Shown in pieces: positions 5,232 through 5,963 of a DNA stretch of 5,963 nt. The position numbers and the translations under genes are program-made. Below the pieces are notes generated by a model. It had not been told where the DNA came from, searched no databases, and saw nothing but the letters and a program-made list of their open reading frames with translations. Numbering within the stretch: the stretch's first letter is position 1; every line of letters starts with the position of its first letter. The stretch comes from an uncultured Candidatus Saccharibacteria bacterium (GTDB lineage Bacteria > Patescibacteriota > Saccharimonadia > Saccharimonadales > Saccharimonadaceae), in contig CARTQV010000050.1 in assembly GCA_949070545.1 (NCBI GenBank), positions 1-5,963 on the forward strand, given 5' to 3'.

Positions 5232-5475
5232 GCAGCGGAGGGAGAAGCCAATGTAACGACCGTAATCGTAAAAAGCATAGTAGTAGGACGGAACGACATT
5301 GTTATTATTAAAATAGAGATGGTAAGAAGCGACGTCGAAGACAGAGTAAGCAGTAGAGGACCAATAGTTGCCATATTCCCCAGCACGTCCAAGACCATGT
5401 CTAACCCATGCGGTCTCATTAAGTTGTGTATCTGTACCAGAATAGATTCTCCCGCTGCGCACTAGAGCTCGTGCA
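5220..5475 (-). pseudogene. Orphan C-terminal FISUMP (C-type-lectin-like) module, resembling a DGR variable repeat
   Basis: The reading frame ends at 5220 with a clear FISUMP C-terminus: LVRSGRIYSGT, GEYGNYWSSTAYS, YHLYF, NNNN, VVPS, then a Tyr/Asp-rich stretch and GFSLRC-LAS. FISUMP domains sit at the C-terminus of secreted or surface proteins in Saccharibacteria and other bacteria and are predicted to have the fold used by diversity-generating retroelement (DGR) targets. Here only the last roughly 80 residues exist. There is no signal peptide, no N-terminal domain, no credible start codon or Shine-Dalgarno, and the rplK terminator lies directly upstream. The frame stays open into rplK by chance. 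From GEYGNYWSS to the final Cys, 46 of 49 codons end in C or T, and every apparently variable position is NNY, as expected from mutated AAY template codons. It is either a degraded gene end or a silent donor cassette; the left boundary is approximate. Confidence 0.7.
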
Positions 5476-5477
5476 TC

Positions 5478-5513
5478 AAAAAGGGACAAGCTCCCCGCAA
5501 TATCTTGTCCCTT
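5478..5513 (-). terminator. Intrinsic terminator directly after rplK
   Basis: The minus strand reads AAGGGACAAG, a 13-base loop, CTTGTCCCTT, with five T at the end of the stem. The 10-bp stem is perfect and starts seven bases after the rplK stop codon. It ends the rplK transcript instead of continuing into rplA. Confidence 0.88.
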
Positions 5514-5520
5514 AGCTCGG

Positions 5521-5946
5521 TTAGTCTTCGACGACGACGCCCATCGAACGAGCGGTGCCGGCGATGACTTTTGCGGCGCCCTCGAGGTCAATCGCGTTGA
5601 GTTGATCCATTTTGATCTTAGCGATTTCTTCGATGTCGGCACGAGAAATCTTGCCGACTTTTTCAAGGTTAGGCTTGCCGCTACCTTTCTGGATTTTGAT
5701 TTTTTCACGAATCAAATCATCCACTGGCTGACCCAAACAAGTCCAATCGAAGGTACGATCTTCGTAGACTTTGATGTGGACGATGACGTTTTTGCCGGCA
5801 TATTCCTTGGTTTGTTCGTTGAATGGGTTGATGAAATCCATCATATTGAGTCCCCATTGCCCAAGGGTTGATCCGACTGGAGGTCCGGCAGTTGCCTTGC
5901 CACCAGGAATGCGCAACTTCAAGTTGCCAATAACTTTTCCTGCCAT
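5521..5946 (-). CDS. rplK: 50S ribosomal protein L11
   Basis: Binds the GTPase-associated region of 23S rRNA at the stalk base, beside L10. The length, 141 residues, is normal. The N-terminal domain carries GKVIGNLKLRIPGGKATAGPPVGSTLGQWGLN (residues 3-33), VYEDRTFDW, and the C-terminal rRNA-binding domain has KGSGKPN, KVGKISRADIEEIAKIKMDQLNA and the signature GTARSMGV. An AAAGGA Shine-Dalgarno precedes the ATG. Differences from the usual consensus are Ala20 and Ser26 where most bacteria have proline in the thiostrepton-binding loop, Trp31 where Gln or His is usual, and QPVDDLIREKIKI in place of the common PPA..LLKKAAG stretch. I recall similar L11 sequences from Saccharibacteria. A terminator follows at once, and rplA does not follow within the window. 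Confidence 0.98.
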   Translation of the reverse strand: MAGKVIGNLKLRIPGGKATAGPPVGSTLGQWGLNMMDFINPFNEQTKEYAGKNVIVHIKVYEDRTFDWTCLGQPVDDLIREKIKIQKGSGKPNLEKVGKISRADIEEIAKIKMDQLNAIDLEGAAKVIAGTARSMGVVVED

Positions 5947-5963
5947 AATATAGTTTCCTTTCG

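Noticed and set aside
5220..5475. The FISUMP fragment as a DGR template repeat instead of a variable repeat
   Set aside because: A template should carry A (AAY) at the variable positions. Here most have T, G or C at the first two bases, with AAT/AAC only in one short run. No reverse transcriptase is in the window.
5476..5708. N-terminal part of a 162-residue minus-strand frame that runs from inside rplK into the FISUMP fragment
   Set aside because: This part is the shadow of rplK in another frame: Lys/Ser-rich low-complexity sequence, no Shine-Dalgarno, and a terminator hairpin lies in the frame. Only the part below about 5475 resembles a protein family.

Overview
The window looks like a chromosomal piece of a Candidate Phyla Radiation (Patescibacteria) bacterium, most likely Saccharibacteria (TM7) or a close relative. 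The evidence is a cysteine-free DnaX without the usual zinc-binding segment, an L11 with an atypical proline loop, an uncharacterised protein family I recall from many CPR genomes next to dnaX, and a FISUMP-type (Fibrobacter succinogenes major paralogous) C-terminal module. UGA is not read as sense, which argues against Gracilibacteria and SR1. The lineage is an inference from memory of these families, not from a database search. All recognised genes lie on the minus strand.

In transcription order (high to low coordinates): rplK (L11) ends in an intrinsic terminator. It is followed by a start-less fragment of a FISUMP domain whose hypervariable-looking codons nearly all have the form NNY, as in the variable repeat of a diversity-generating retroelement target. 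Next comes a small five-helix membrane protein of unknown function with its own promoter and terminator. Two 21-base near-identical direct repeats (19 of 21) bound this unit. The region lies between rplK and rplJ, where rplA is normally found.

A second unit starts from a strong promoter that overlaps the preceding terminator. It has an L10 autoregulatory leader, rplJ (L10), a 174-base gap holding a 111-base inverted-repeat element, rplL (L7/L12) and a classic terminator. L10 and L7/L12 build the ribosomal stalk and L11 sits at its base.

A third unit has its own promoter, with a dyad across the -35 region, and encodes a conserved CPR protein of unknown function, dnaX (clamp-loader subunit) and dnaB (replicative helicase, cut by the window edge). 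The first two genes abut exactly (TAA followed at once by ATG), and dnaB follows after 28 bases with a strong Shine-Dalgarno. Two main replisome motor components are therefore probably co-expressed with the unknown protein. dnaX also carries an in-phase A AAA AAC heptamer with a Shine-Dalgarno-like element upstream, so it may make a short gamma-like form as well as the full-length protein.
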